Positions 52,163-61,524 are shown, counted from the first letter of the stretch. The stretch is DNA of 64,000 nt from Desulfobacter sp. (GCA_028768525.1 CP054837.1:5762001-5826000); one strand, 5' to 3'. A program made the numbers and translations. Notes: generated by a model not told the origin, from the sequence alone.

Positions 52163-52912
52163 TCAACCGGTCCACTCAATGGCAAAGCCGTCTTTGATAT
52201 CCATAACTGGCCTTATCTTCAGAAACTGCATCAATTCAATTTCTTCCGGTGCGGCCAATGGGGCTGCCAGACCGTCCTGTTTCAACCGGTCGACCATAAA
52301 AAAGACCCGGTTGCCACTGTCTGTTGAACCAAAGGAAATGTTCAGCGTTTTATTCCCCTCCACTGCTGCCAGGCTTGTTTTTACGGCCCTGAACAACAAT
52401 AAGTTCAATAAGAACGGGGGCGCATTGAGGAAAATTTTGTTTTCAGGCGGCGTGATCTGAATTTCAGCACCGTGGTTTCTGATAATTCCGGCGCAAAGGT
52501 CAATCACCAGGTCAAGTGAGGCTTCAAGGTCTGTCACCACCCGTCCCGGGGCAAGATTATTGGCAAACCGGTTCAGCTTTTTTAAGATTTGATCACTTCG
52601 GCCAATTTCTGTTTTAATTTTTTTTGTGACGGTTTTATCAAGATCCTGGGCAAGGGTACGCTGGAGGTCCCTCTGGAACAGATCTTCAAGAAATCCTACA
52701 TTTTCATTAATAATGGCCAGATAGTTTTTCATATCATGGGTAACCGACATTGCTATTTCAGAGACAAACATCATCATGAAATTCATCATTTTCAATGACA
52801 ATTCCGATGGTTCAAGTTCAGTTTGATGGGGAGTCATCACTTGTGCTGTCTCGTTTTGGTGGTTGAGTCGATCGGTGTGGTCAACGGCGGATCTTGATTT
52901 TACGGTGGGCAT
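52163..52912 (-). CDS. Minimal histidine-kinase-like protein with a degenerate ATPase domain
   Basis: The 249-residue soluble protein has a DHp helix with SVTHDMKNYLAII (His near residue 59) and a helical hairpin up to about residue 120. An ATPase-like part follows (about 125-245) that lacks clear DxGxG and GTGLG boxes. It may be a phosphotransfer protein rather than an active kinase. It heads the leftward set (receiver, sigma54 activator, NifX-like) and is divergent from the PPDK-like gene. Confidence 0.72.
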   Translation of the reverse strand: MPTVKSRSAVDHTDRLNHQNETAQVMTPHQTELEPSELSLKMMNFMMMFVSEIAMSVTHDMKNYLAIINENVGFLEDLFQRDLQRTLAQDLDKTVTKKIKTEIGRSDQILKKLNRFANNLAPGRVVTDLEASLDLVIDLCAGIIRNHGAEIQITPPENKIFLNAPPFLLNLLLFRAVKTSLAAVEGNKTLNISFGSTDSGNRVFFMVDRLKQDGLAAPLAAPEEIELMQFLKIRPVMDIKDGFAIEWTG

Positions 52913-53015
52913 ATGTTACCAATATTATTAAGTTAAATTCTGTTTATTACCCAGATGGTCCTAAGCATGATCATTTAATTTGTTCTAAAAGTCAAGATGA
53001 AACACGGAGTATCAA

Positions 53016-54236
53016 TTGCCTGAAAAAGCAAAGCTTCTGGAAAAACTCATTGGAAATGGATTTCGAATTCCCGATTTTATCCATGTGCCTGCGGAAAAAT
53101 TCGAAACAGAGGACTTCTCTGAGCTGGAAACTTTTCTGGACACCCACCGCGAAAGCTATAAGGTGATCGCCAGAAGCGCCCATCCGAAAGAATCGGAGTT
53201 CAAGGGGGGCACCTTTGATTCGCTTGAGACCTATGCGGATACCGCCGGTATTATTTATGCCCGAAACAAGATCATCAAGATGGCCCGGGAGGCCAGGGGG
53301 CTTTCCATCCGCCGTCAACAGATTTTCAACCATGCGCCGGAAATCGATTTCCAGGAGATGGGGGTCATCGTTATGCCCTTTGTCAACGGCGTCAGTGTTA
53401 TGGCAAAGATGATCGGTGAGGACTGGGAGTTTGGATATTGCCGGAACCGAAACCACAAGGTCCAAAAAGATCCCCATATCACAAAGGTGCCCCATGACCG
53501 GCAGCTTGTGCAGCTTTCCAAGGCAATTCAGGAGTGCCTGGGCTTCAAGTGCGAGATCGAGTACATTGTTTCCGTTGAAGGGGATATCTATGTGGTGCAG
53601 GCCAAGGATATTTCCAACATTGAAACCCTGGAGGAAAAGGAGAGCCAGGCCTCCATCCGTCTGGACGGTATCCGGCGGATCCGCAAACGGAGAAGCTACC
53701 GGGAGCGCCCCCTTTACGTCATGGACAATAAAGCCTTTTATCTGAAAATCATCGATTTGTGCGAGGATTTTATCCAGGAAAATGCCCCCCAGGCCGGTGT
53801 GCAGAAAATACTGGATGCGGTGGGTGCCTACGAAGAAGCCCTTGAATCATTTGCATTGAGGCATCAGCGGTTTGCCATCCTTGGCTATGCCATCCATGAC
53901 ACCGGTGATATTTACCAAATCGCCAATCATTATCTTGACGATTACCCCGAATACCAGAAAAAAGTATCAAAGGCGCTTCATAACAATTTATATAAAATAG
54001 ACATTTTTCTAGCTGAAGCCGATACCCTCATCGCCCGGGACAAGTTCCGCCTTAATCTTTGCAGCCATGATGCCTACGGCATTGATACGGTGAGAAATCC
54101 CCTCTGGTCGGCCTATTGGCATGCCAAGCGCCATGACGAGATGATTAAGGATTTCAAACGGCTGGGATTTAAAACAGATGATACCATCGGTATTGATATT
54201 GATCCCGAAGGACACCCGGTTGTTTACCGGCATTAA
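53016..54236 (+). CDS. PPDK/PEP-synthase N-terminal-domain protein
   Basis: The 406-residue protein starts at a TTG behind GGAG; no better start exists. Residues about 5-215 match the ATP-grasp-like pyruvate-binding domain of PPDK and PEP synthase (ARSAHPKESEFKGGTFDSLE, then CEIEYIVSVEGDIYVVQAKD). The His domain and PEP/pyruvate barrel are absent. The second half (about 225-406) is helical and unassigned. Such single-domain proteins may phosphorylate a small substrate or transfer phosphate to a partner. It is divergent from the kinase-like gene. Confidence 0.72.
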   Translation: MPEKAKLLEKLIGNGFRIPDFIHVPAEKFETEDFSELETFLDTHRESYKVIARSAHPKESEFKGGTFDSLETYADTAGIIYARNKIIKMAREARGLSIRRQQIFNHAPEIDFQEMGVIVMPFVNGVSVMAKMIGEDWEFGYCRNRNHKVQKDPHITKVPHDRQLVQLSKAIQECLGFKCEIEYIVSVEGDIYVVQAKDISNIETLEEKESQASIRLDGIRRIRKRRSYRERPLYVMDNKAFYLKIIDLCEDFIQENAPQAGVQKILDAVGAYEEALESFALRHQRFAILGYAIHDTGDIYQIANHYLDDYPEYQKKVSKALHNNLYKIDIFLAEADTLIARDKFRLNLCSHDAYGIDTVRNPLWSAYWHAKRHDEMIKDFKRLGFKTDDTIGIDIDPEGHPVVYRH

Positions 54237-54404
54237 CTCTGGGGGTATCTGAGGGAAGCCCGTTCTGCAAGGATCTCTTTTCCAATTGATTCTGCCTGCC
54301 AAATAAAAATCGGACCCCTTTAAAATGCGGTGCTTGTCACCTGGGTATCCCTATGGTATACCTTTTTCTTAATATAAATTTAGATAATAGATAAGGGTAA
54401 ATAA

Positions 54405-55820
54405 ATGAGTCAGTTAAGTCGTCTTAATGATAGAATTATCAGCCGGGTCAACGTGAATCTTGCAGAGTTTGAGTTCGATACGGAAGATTTTGTGATGAAC
54501 ACCCTTGACCATGAGAAGATGCTCAAGTTTTATGCCTTTTACGGGATCACCGCCCATCATCCCATTTATTTTCACTTTAAAAATTCCAATATTGCCGGCA
54601 GTTATTTTCTGGGTAAATGTATTGTCAGCCGGTCCGCCATCTATAAAAGTGATGTGAGGGGGGATGAACTGAAGCGGAAAGGGGATAACATCAAATGTGC
54701 CAAGCAGATTCCCCTGGTCGAGGATGAAATTATTTTTATCCGTGACAGCCTTCTGTATAAGACCTTGGTCCATTCCAATTCGCACAACCCTGAATGCCCG
54801 GAGGAATTCGGTATCCGGAATACCGTTTCTGCCCATTATGCCAATATCCACGGCTCCACCCTGGAAGGCTGTTTTCTCGGTCCCTTTTCCACGGTGGACC
54901 TGATGAACCTTCATTCATGCATCGTGGGTGAATTTTCCTATGTTCAGGTCGGGGAGCTGTTTCACCGGAGAATTGATCCCGGGACCGTCTGGATCAGGAG
55001 CGATGATTTTGAATTTAAGTTCCGGTTTCAGAAAGGGGTGCTGGACGATTATATCGGCGTCAATGATTCCCATCAGCCCAGGGGGATCATTTATGACTTT
55101 GTAAGCGAAAAGGAAGCCGATTACGAGCGGCTTTTTGAGGTGATGGAGATAGAACCCATCAAGGCGCCGGAAAGCTCCGCCGTCAACCGGTATGCGGTGA
55201 TAAAGCCCAAATCGGAGATCGGAGAAAATGTCCTGGTTTCCCAGCGGGCCTATCTGGACAATGCCCGGATGGGCAACGGATCCAATGCCCAGGAAAATAC
55301 CTATATTGTCAATTCCCATCTTGAAGGGATGAATGTGACGGCCCACGGCGGCAAAATCATCAATGCCTTTGTGGGCCTGAAAACCTTTGTGGGCTTCAAC
55401 TCCTTCCTATATGGAAAGGAAGATGCCAGGCTCACCATCGGCAAGGGCTGCATTGTCATGCCACATACCATCATCGATATTAACGAACCCCTGGATATAC
55501 CGGAAAACAGGCTGGTCTGGGGGCATATCCGGTCCGCCAACGACCTGCCCACCAATAGCCTGTCACTGGATGAAGTCAAGGGTATCCGGGGAAGCGAAAC
55601 CATCGGCAACATGACCTTTACCGGCTCTGGTGAAGAGTTTGTCGACGCCTTTGCGTCACGCATTGAGCATATCCTGGAAGCCAACGGCGCCTATTGCAAT
55701 TATGATGGCGAACTCAGCGGCCATGCCCAGGATGACCAGCAGATTGCCTTTAACACCCTTCAGCCCTACCGGTCCGGAGAGAATGCTGGCATCTACCCGT
55801 CAATCCGCATCAAACCCTGA
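54405..55820 (+). CDS. Left-handed beta-helix (hexapeptide-repeat-like) protein
   Basis: The 471-residue protein starts MSQLSRLNDRI. The centre and C-terminal half have imperfect hexapeptide-type repeats with regularly spaced I/V and small residues (for example VLVSQRAYLDNARMGNGSNA, then YIVNSHLEGMNVTAHGGKII and AFVGLKTFVGFNSFL). This is the mark of left-handed beta-helices found in acyl- and nucleotidyltransferases; it resembles DUF4954 proteins. A catalytic residue is not identified. It follows the PPDK-like gene after 168 bases and is closed by a strong terminator. Confidence 0.7.
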   Translation: MSQLSRLNDRIISRVNVNLAEFEFDTEDFVMNTLDHEKMLKFYAFYGITAHHPIYFHFKNSNIAGSYFLGKCIVSRSAIYKSDVRGDELKRKGDNIKCAKQIPLVEDEIIFIRDSLLYKTLVHSNSHNPECPEEFGIRNTVSAHYANIHGSTLEGCFLGPFSTVDLMNLHSCIVGEFSYVQVGELFHRRIDPGTVWIRSDDFEFKFRFQKGVLDDYIGVNDSHQPRGIIYDFVSEKEADYERLFEVMEIEPIKAPESSAVNRYAVIKPKSEIGENVLVSQRAYLDNARMGNGSNAQENTYIVNSHLEGMNVTAHGGKIINAFVGLKTFVGFNSFLYGKEDARLTIGKGCIVMPHTIIDINEPLDIPENRLVWGHIRSANDLPTNSLSLDEVKGIRGSETIGNMTFTGSGEEFVDAFASRIEHILEANGAYCNYDGELSGHAQDDQQIAFNTLQPYRSGENAGIYPSIRIKP

Positions 55821-55857
55821 TCCCGGAATTTAATTCTGAACCGGACCAGGACGCTTT

Positions 55858-55884
55858 GGATCCCCCGCCGGCAGCGGGGGATCC
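55858..55884 (+). terminator. Rho-independent terminator after the beta-helix gene
   Basis: An 11-bp perfect stem (GGATCCCCCGC and complement) with a 5-base loop is followed by TTGATTTT on the plus strand, 38 bases after the stop codon. Confidence 0.87.
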
Positions 55885-56009
55885 TTGATTTTCCCTTTAA
55901 CAACTTACTCACTAATTCCTAATTCGTTTTTTCGGGCCCATTGGGCTATAAAATGCCTTATTGTTAATAGTCTGCGGCGACTCAAATGAAAATGGAGAAG
56001 GATATCAAG

Positions 56010-56255
56010 ATGAGGATAATTTTATGTGTGATGATCATGCTGACAACCGGCTGCGCCATGTACCCCGCCTCGTCGGACGGGGAATTTGTCACCTTTAAAC
56101 ACGGCAAGGCATTGTTCAGCGTGGCAAAATCCAATGCGGAAAAAGAATGCGCAACCATAGACAAAATGGCCAAGCATGACCGTACGGATTGTTTCCAGGA
56201 AGCCTGCACCAGTACATTCATGTGTTTTGGCAACATCCAGAAAGAAAAAGAATAA
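56010..56255 (+). CDS. Small lipoprotein
   Basis: I start at MRIILCVM, behind GGAGAAGGA; an ATG eight codons upstream is also open. The 81-residue product has a lipobox MLTTGC with the lipid-anchored Cys near residue 15, followed by a short domain with four further cysteines (ECATID, DCFQEACT, MCFG) that may form two disulfides. The function is unknown. It is convergent with the OmpH-like gene. Confidence 0.72.
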   Translation: MRIILCVMIMLTTGCAMYPASSDGEFVTFKHGKALFSVAKSNAEKECATIDKMAKHDRTDCFQEACTSTFMCFGNIQKEKE

Positions 56256-56278
56256 ATTAAAACCGGCAGGAATAAATA

Positions 56279-56305
56279 CAGGGCTGACCAGGATGATCAG
56301 CCCTG
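56279..56305. terminator. Hairpin terminator between the lipoprotein gene and the OmpH-like operon
   Basis: A 9-bp perfect stem (CAGGGCTGA and complement) with a 9-base loop. An A-run follows it on the plus strand and, read leftward, TATTTATT follows it, so it most likely ends the long leftward operon that starts beyond the right edge of the window. Confidence 0.7.
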
Positions 56306-56323
56306 AAAAAAAAAGCAAGATTA

Positions 56324-56881
56324 CTATCCTTTATTCAGTTCCTTGAGAACGGCATCGGTGATATCCACATCGGGATTAAGAAATCCGATGGCGTTTGGGT
56401 CCTTGAGTATAATATCGTATTTCTTCTTCTTGGCTACTTTTTTAAGGGCGCCGTCGGCTTTTTTCAGAATTTCGGCCACAAGATCCCGGTCCTGCTTTTT
56501 GATTGCCTCTTTGGCGTCGGCCACCATCCGCTTGTACTCTTTGATCAAACTGTTGAGAGAATCGATCCTGTCCTTTTTTTCCTCGTCCTTGAGCAGTTCA
56601 TCATTGGCTTCAAGATCAATTTTGATCTGGTTGATCTTTCGCAGTTTCTCTGTGATCTGCGCCTGCTTTTGCTCCCGGAGCCGGTCAATGTCGGCTGAGG
56701 CGGCCTTGCCCATTTTGGATTCTTTTACAAGGCGCTGCAGGTTGATATAACCCACCTTACCGCCGCTGGCCCAGAGGCTGGACGCCGAACAAAGCGAGGC
56801 CCCCAGGACGGAAATAATTAAAATTACAAGAAACAAAACCCCGTTACAGGTTCCCTTTTTGACCATCATTTTTCCTTTCAT
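56324..56881 (-). CDS. OmpH/Skp-family periplasmic chaperone
   Basis: The 185-residue protein has a signal sequence (about 1-40, longer than usual), GKVGYINLQRLVKESKMGKA (the OmpH start motif), long coiled-coil arms (about 60-145) and the end motif KKYDIILKDPNAIGF. Skp-type chaperones hold unfolded outer-membrane proteins in the periplasm. As the last gene of the adhesin/TonB operon it may serve the porin or the giant adhesin rather than the general OMP flow. Confidence 0.87.
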   Translation of the reverse strand: MKGKMMVKKGTCNGVLFLVILIISVLGASLCSASSLWASGGKVGYINLQRLVKESKMGKAASADIDRLREQKQAQITEKLRKINQIKIDLEANDELLKDEEKKDRIDSLNSLIKEYKRMVADAKEAIKKQDRDLVAEILKKADGALKKVAKKKKYDIILKDPNAIGFLNPDVDITDAVLKELNKG

Positions 56882-56897
56882 TGTTCTTTTCTATTAT

Positions 56898-57863
56898 CTA
56901 TTGATTTGCCAGAAGCTCTTCCAGCTGTTTTTGCTTGTATTCAAGTTCCTTGCGATGGTTGTAGATATTTTTAGGGTCCATATAAGCCGCCCAATGCTCA
57001 TAAAGGGCATCGGCCCTGCCGCTTTCAATCTCCTCCTCAAGTTGTGCGATCTGATATCCGAGCCTGACAATTTCCTTTTCAGCATCGCTCAGATTATCGT
57101 AACTGTTTGAAAATAAAGTCCCCGTCTCTGCTTGAGTCAACACTCCGTTTTCGACCTCAGAGGAATCGTCATCGGATGAAGTGCCCGCATGAACGTTGGT
57201 GCCGAAGGCCTCTGGCGCGAAGGATGAGGATTCATTTTCTTTTGTACTTGCGTCTTCTGTCGATGATGAAACAGGTACAGCTGAAATATTATTTTTTGAT
57301 GATTGAGATTCCAAAGCTTTAACAGCACGGGCGGTATTGGTGTCCATTGTCTCAGGGGAAACGGCCATATCCTCAATTTCATGGACCCAGGTTAATTCAT
57401 CGCCTGACTCTTTAACAGAAAACTGTGATCCTTCACGGCGTGCAGCTGTCCCTGTCCCGAAACCGGTTTGAGCTTGCCCCTGTGTATCTGGAGCCACGGA
57501 AATGGGTTGAAATGGTAACTTATCATTCCCGTAGAAACGCACCTGGCCGTTTGCAGCACCTGAATATATAACCGCATAACTATACCCTCTCAACAGGCGG
57601 TCCAGCGCATCTTTGACCGAGACATGGTCAAAGGAGCCCGCCATGGGCATTCCAGGTATTTTGTTCGGCAGAAAAATGTCCACCCCTGCAGCCGACGCAA
57701 GCTGTCCAAGGAGTTTGAGAAGAGAGTCATTGCCCGCCTTAAAACTGACAAATCCACGGCTGTCTATGCTGAGCCTGCCCCCGCGGGCAGCAGTCTGGCC
57801 CGGGGCCGTGAAAAAAAAGGTACAAAGCAAACAGCAAAAACAAATCCTTGACAGATGTTTCAT
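56898..57863 (-). CDS. Exported STN-domain protein
   Basis: The 321-residue protein has a signal peptide (about 1-26) and an STN fold at about 33-112 (LLKLLGQLASAAGVDIFLPN, then VSVKDALDRLLRGYSYAVIY). A low-complexity Ser/Glu/Thr-rich linker (about 120-255) leads to a C-terminal coiled coil (about 262-320). STN domains occur at the start of TonB-dependent transducers and secretins, but no barrel follows here. It overlaps the coiled-coil gene by four bases. It may couple TonB to the porin or to the adhesin. Confidence 0.8.
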   Translation of the reverse strand: MKHLSRICFCCLLCTFFFTAPGQTAARGGRLSIDSRGFVSFKAGNDSLLKLLGQLASAAGVDIFLPNKIPGMPMAGSFDHVSVKDALDRLLRGYSYAVIYSGAANGQVRFYGNDKLPFQPISVAPDTQGQAQTGFGTGTAARREGSQFSVKESGDELTWVHEIEDMAVSPETMDTNTARAVKALESQSSKNNISAVPVSSSTEDASTKENESSSFAPEAFGTNVHAGTSSDDDSSEVENGVLTQAETGTLFSNSYDNLSDAEKEIVRLGYQIAQLEEEIESGRADALYEHWAAYMDPKNIYNHRKELEYKQKQLEELLANQ

Positions 57864-58555
57864 TGTGCCACCAACTTTTCCTTGTCAATGCGTTTAATAT
57901 ATTCCTGAAGCATATGCTCAATCTCAATCATCCCCAGCTTGGTAAACGGATCGGCACTGTTTTTGGTCTTTTCCCTGTACTTCTCGGTCAGCTCTTCGGT
58001 AATCACGCACAGGCGTTCATTATGCTTCCGGTTCCGTTCAAGGCGTTTTTCAAGTGCCGCCATCTCCGATTCCAACCCTTTTTTATCCCCCTCCAACATG
58101 CGGATTTCCCCGGTTTTTTCCCGGTCCGCCAGCGCCAGTGCCTTATATTTTTCCACCAGGGTATCGTAGCGCTTGGTCAGCTTTTCTTTATATGCGTTCA
58201 ATGCTTCTAATTTTTGGGCATATACCGCTGCAGCATTTTTATATTTATTCTCGGCGGCCTCCTTTCGTGCAGCCAGTGCCTGATTTTCCACGACCATGGC
58301 CTCGGCCAGTTTCTGGAATTTGATCCGCTTTGACTCCTCGGCCATTTTCATCCGCAAGCAGGTACCCAGCTTCGCCTTTTCCTGGGTATACTTTTTTTGG
58401 GTGGCCCGCATCCTTTTTTTTACTGCATCAATATCATCATTCAATGCGGCAATTTCCGTGTCGCGCTTTTGAGTTTCATTCCAGAAATAAGCGCTTCCAG
58501 CCAGTCCCGCTAACATCAGCAGGGCCACTATGGTCTTTAATAATTTCTCAAGCAT
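57860..58555 (-). CDS. Coiled-coil protein with an N-terminal membrane anchor
   Basis: The 231-residue protein has one span at about residues 7-25 and then a near-continuous coiled coil (about 30-215) rich in K, E and A. It ends with a short segment containing KLGMIEIEHMLQEYIKRIDK. It probably projects into the periplasm as a strut or spacer. It lies between the porin and STN genes in the operon. The function is not known. Confidence 0.75.
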   Translation of the reverse strand: MLEKLLKTIVALLMLAGLAGSAYFWNETQKRDTEIAALNDDIDAVKKRMRATQKKYTQEKAKLGTCLRMKMAEESKRIKFQKLAEAMVVENQALAARKEAAENKYKNAAAVYAQKLEALNAYKEKLTKRYDTLVEKYKALALADREKTGEIRMLEGDKKGLESEMAALEKRLERNRKHNERLCVITEELTEKYREKTKNSADPFTKLGMIEIEHMLQEYIKRIDKEKLVAQ

Positions 58556-58567
58556 AATGCTCTCCTT

Positions 58568-60391
58568 TTAGAAGGCCGCATTCAAATCCAGCTGAAAGGT
58601 ATCCACTGCAAGGTCTTCGTCCTGGGGGGCCAGGTGAAGAAGTTCGTCTTCCTGCATATCGGTAATTTCATTGGCACTCATCCACCGGGCTTTTAGCCAC
58701 ACGTTTTTGAAAAGCCCCAGTTCCCCCTCAAAAATGAACCCTTTGTTGTTTGTACCGCCCATGTGAAAGTCTGAATCCGTGAATGCATCCAGCACCGCAT
58801 CGCTTTCAACATAGCGGTAGGCCAGAGAGAGACTCCATTGTCCCCGGTCCCTGACCTTTGGGTATCCGACCCTAAGCCCCAGCTGGTAACCTGTATCCCC
58901 CGATGCCTCTTCTATATCTGCAGCAGACACTGCTGTTGTGCTGACAAGCGACGACTTTTCGGCCATTTTAGCTGAATCGTATCCTAAATTTTTTACCCAA
59001 TCCCAGTATACTGTCACATGGACCGGCCAAAAGAAGGTGTTGGTAAGCTGTCCGGTTAAATTCAGCAGCTCAAAATCAGCAAGCAGACCCAAACCGTCAT
59101 ATTTCTCTGATTCATTTGTATTGTCCATCTGAAAATCAGAGTTTCCCTTTTGCCTGAATTTGGGTGTCATATGCTGCATTTCCCTTAAATCAGATTCGAA
59201 ACGATCGCCTGTGAAAGGGCTCCCTTCCACATTGTAATAATCGTAATACGCTGCAGCCAGTTTATATTGCCATCCATAAAAAGGCTTGTGGGAAATACCG
59301 GCCTGGGCACCTAACAGGTATTTATCATCCTGGCTCCATTCAGATTCCTGAATGGGAAAATATCCCATGGTTAGAAATGCCTTAAAGGGATTAATTTTTA
59401 CGGTATCGGTTCTAAAATTCAAGGCAACACCTTCGAAGGCGAGGTCACTGTCCCAGACCAATGAAGAAGCAGTGAACCAGGGGTTTTCCATTATACCGAA
59501 GGTGGCGGACGCCTGGGGGAATTTTCCTCCCCACACCTCTTCCCTGGGTTTGTAGGACCATTTTAAATTGGCCCGGTCCAAAACAATATCCGAGCGGCTG
59601 TCTGAATCATCCCCAAGGGTATGATTGGTCGATACGGGATTCCCCACACTGCCGGTGGCCACCCGGATCTCCGCATCCACTTCCCCGACATGTATTTTCT
59701 CATGCTCCCTCAACCCAAAAAGTTCACTGACATCTTTTGCTTTTATGATTTTAGCCTTCATGCCGACTCTCAGGCGAATACGCTGCCTGTTTTTATCATT
59801 GGTTGTATTCATGAAGGTCCCTGGATTGTTTTTATCCTCAATATTCAACGCATTATCACTGTCAAGCAGGACGGATTCATGCCGAACCCGGATATCCCCG
59901 CCGAACCGGATCCGCTCGGACCAGGAATTTCTCCTGACCGTTTTTTCCTTTTCCAATGCGTCTGAAAGTTTTTCCACCTCCTGTTCCAAAAGGACCGATC
60001 GTCTCGCAAGATACTGGTTAGAAGATACTGAATCCTTCCTGACCTCATTAATTTGCCTCGTCACATTTTGGGTTACATTTTCAGTCAATTCTTTCATATA
60101 GGCGTCTTTATTTTTCCTTGGAAGAATCTCGATCACCTGCTGGCTGGCTTTGGTCTTAAGCTTGTGCCGTTCTAAAAAACCTTTGGCTTCCGCCTCGTCA
60201 ATCACCCCTTTGGCCTTTAACAATTCAATCAGCGCCTCTGTGGTGTTCATATCCGAACCGTCCCCTGCCTGTCCGGCAACACCTGTGCCCCACGACAGTG
60301 CCACCATTAATATCACCCATACCGGGAGCACCCGGAGCCTGCGAACCACACCTTTTCGTTTCAACCCAACCTCCATCTTGCACGGCTTCAT
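58568..60391 (-). CDS. Putative outer-membrane porin with an N-terminal coiled coil
   Basis: The 607-residue protein has a signal peptide (about 15-45), a helical or coiled-coil N-domain (about 50-155) and a beta-barrel from about 160 to the end (alternating aromatic/hydrophobic strands such as FGGDIRVRHES and AFLTMGYF). It ends in a terminal Phe (LDLNAAF), the BAM recognition mark. It fits the 'putative porin' family. The helical N-domain may span the periplasm and meet TonB or the coiled-coil protein. It is nine bases after the tonB stop codon. Confidence 0.85.
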   Translation of the reverse strand: MKPCKMEVGLKRKGVVRRLRVLPVWVILMVALSWGTGVAGQAGDGSDMNTTEALIELLKAKGVIDEAEAKGFLERHKLKTKASQQVIEILPRKNKDAYMKELTENVTQNVTRQINEVRKDSVSSNQYLARRSVLLEQEVEKLSDALEKEKTVRRNSWSERIRFGGDIRVRHESVLLDSDNALNIEDKNNPGTFMNTTNDKNRQRIRLRVGMKAKIIKAKDVSELFGLREHEKIHVGEVDAEIRVATGSVGNPVSTNHTLGDDSDSRSDIVLDRANLKWSYKPREEVWGGKFPQASATFGIMENPWFTASSLVWDSDLAFEGVALNFRTDTVKINPFKAFLTMGYFPIQESEWSQDDKYLLGAQAGISHKPFYGWQYKLAAAYYDYYNVEGSPFTGDRFESDLREMQHMTPKFRQKGNSDFQMDNTNESEKYDGLGLLADFELLNLTGQLTNTFFWPVHVTVYWDWVKNLGYDSAKMAEKSSLVSTTAVSAADIEEASGDTGYQLGLRVGYPKVRDRGQWSLSLAYRYVESDAVLDAFTDSDFHMGGTNNKGFIFEGELGLFKNVWLKARWMSANEITDMQEDELLHLAPQDEDLAVDTFQLDLNAAF

Positions 60392-60399
60392 TTTTAGTC

Positions 60400-61113
60400 T
60401 CAGCTTTTAAATGTCACTTTAATTTTTAATGTTCTCGGCATATCCCCGGGCGGTGCCTCACTCACCCGGAATCCAGCCATGGCTTTTCTTACTGCTTCAT
60501 CAACCAGCGTATCTCCGGATGATTTGTAAATGGCCCAGGTTAGCATCCCCCCGCCGTCATCCAGTTTCAGCTTCAGCATGATCCTGTGCTTACCCCCGGG
60601 CAGCCGCTCCACATCCTCCAGATACTTGTTCACCTTCTCCCGGATCTCATCCTGGAGAATCCGGGTATACCAGGCATATCTGCGCATAAGTGATTTTTTT
60701 CCCCCGCCTCCGCCGCCGATGAGTGAGCGCCCCCCTTTCTTGGCCTTCAAACCAAACCCATCTCCGCCACCGGAGCCGTCGGCATCAAGGCCCAGGTCTT
60801 CTCCCGGCGGGGGCTCGTCACTGGTATGATCATCTTCAGGCGGAGCCTCCTCGGGCTCAGGCTCCACAATTTCCTCTTTTTTCTCAATCTCCGGTTCGGG
60901 CGGTTTCTCTTTGATCTTGGGCGGAGGCTGCGGTTTGACCAGGGTGACCCGCTGGATCTGCCGCTTTCTGCGCTTCCCGTCATCTTTGAGCAGACGTTTC
61001 AACACAAAAAATGCCGAAAAAAGAAGGCACAGCATCACCAGGCAGGAAACACCGATAATCAGGGTTTTGTTTTTAAACCCTTTTTTCCCGCCGGAATTCT
61101 CAGAATCAGCCAT
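60400..61113 (-). CDS. tonB: TonB-family energy transducer
   Basis: The 237-residue protein has an N-terminal span (about 18-40) and a Pro/Glu/Lys-rich periplasmic linker (about 50-125, KPPEPEIEKKEEIVEPEPEE). A Gly-rich part (about 108-140) leads to a C-terminal TonB/TolA-like domain (about 145-237, HRIMLKLKLDDGGGMLTWAI, then LVDEAVRKAM and PRTLKIKVTF). It should carry proton-motive energy from ExbB/ExbD to an outer-membrane partner. It is three bases after exbD. Confidence 0.92.
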   Translation of the reverse strand: MADSENSGGKKGFKNKTLIIGVSCLVMLCLLFSAFFVLKRLLKDDGKRRKRQIQRVTLVKPQPPPKIKEKPPEPEIEKKEEIVEPEPEEAPPEDDHTSDEPPPGEDLGLDADGSGGGDGFGLKAKKGGRSLIGGGGGGKKSLMRRYAWYTRILQDEIREKVNKYLEDVERLPGGKHRIMLKLKLDDGGGMLTWAIYKSSGDTLVDEAVRKAMAGFRVSEAPPGDMPRTLKIKVTFKS

Positions 61114-61116
61114 GGT

Positions 61117-61524
61117 CTATTTCACCAGTTTCTGGGTCACAAGGCCCAGCTGGGAGATTTCAAGCTTCTGCATCAGATCCAGCACATCCATCACATTCTG
61201 GTAGTAAATTTTGGCATCGCCCTTGATTACCACCGGAAAATTAGGATCTACGGCCTTATGTGCCCGCAGGTTCTGCTCCAGTTCCGCCATGGTCACAGGA
61301 TAGGCATCCAAATAAAGCTGACCTCTGTCGTCAATGGTGATGGCCTTTGTTTTGGGTTTGACCAGGCTGGGCACATTGCTGGCCTTGGGAAGATTGACCT
61401 TGATTCCCTGGACCGATGCCGTCACCGCGATGATGAACACCACCAGAAGGGTCCATGCCAGATCCAGCAGCGGGCTCAGGTTGATGTCGTCAAAATTTTC
61501 GTTCTGGTATAATTCCCGTCTCAC
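61117..61524 (-). CDS. exbD: ExbD/TolR-family protein
   Basis: The 135-residue protein has one span near the start with the essential Asp region in NLSPLLDLAWTLLVVFIIAV (Asp near residue 22) and a periplasmic domain with VVIKGDAKIYYQNVMDVLDL. It forms the proton channel with ExbB. Its start overlaps the ExbB-fusion stop by four bases. Confidence 0.94.
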   Translation of the reverse strand: MRRELYQNENFDDINLSPLLDLAWTLLVVFIIAVTASVQGIKVNLPKASNVPSLVKPKTKAITIDDRGQLYLDAYPVTMAELEQNLRAHKAVDPNFPVVIKGDAKIYYQNVMDVLDLMQKLEISQLGLVTQKLVK

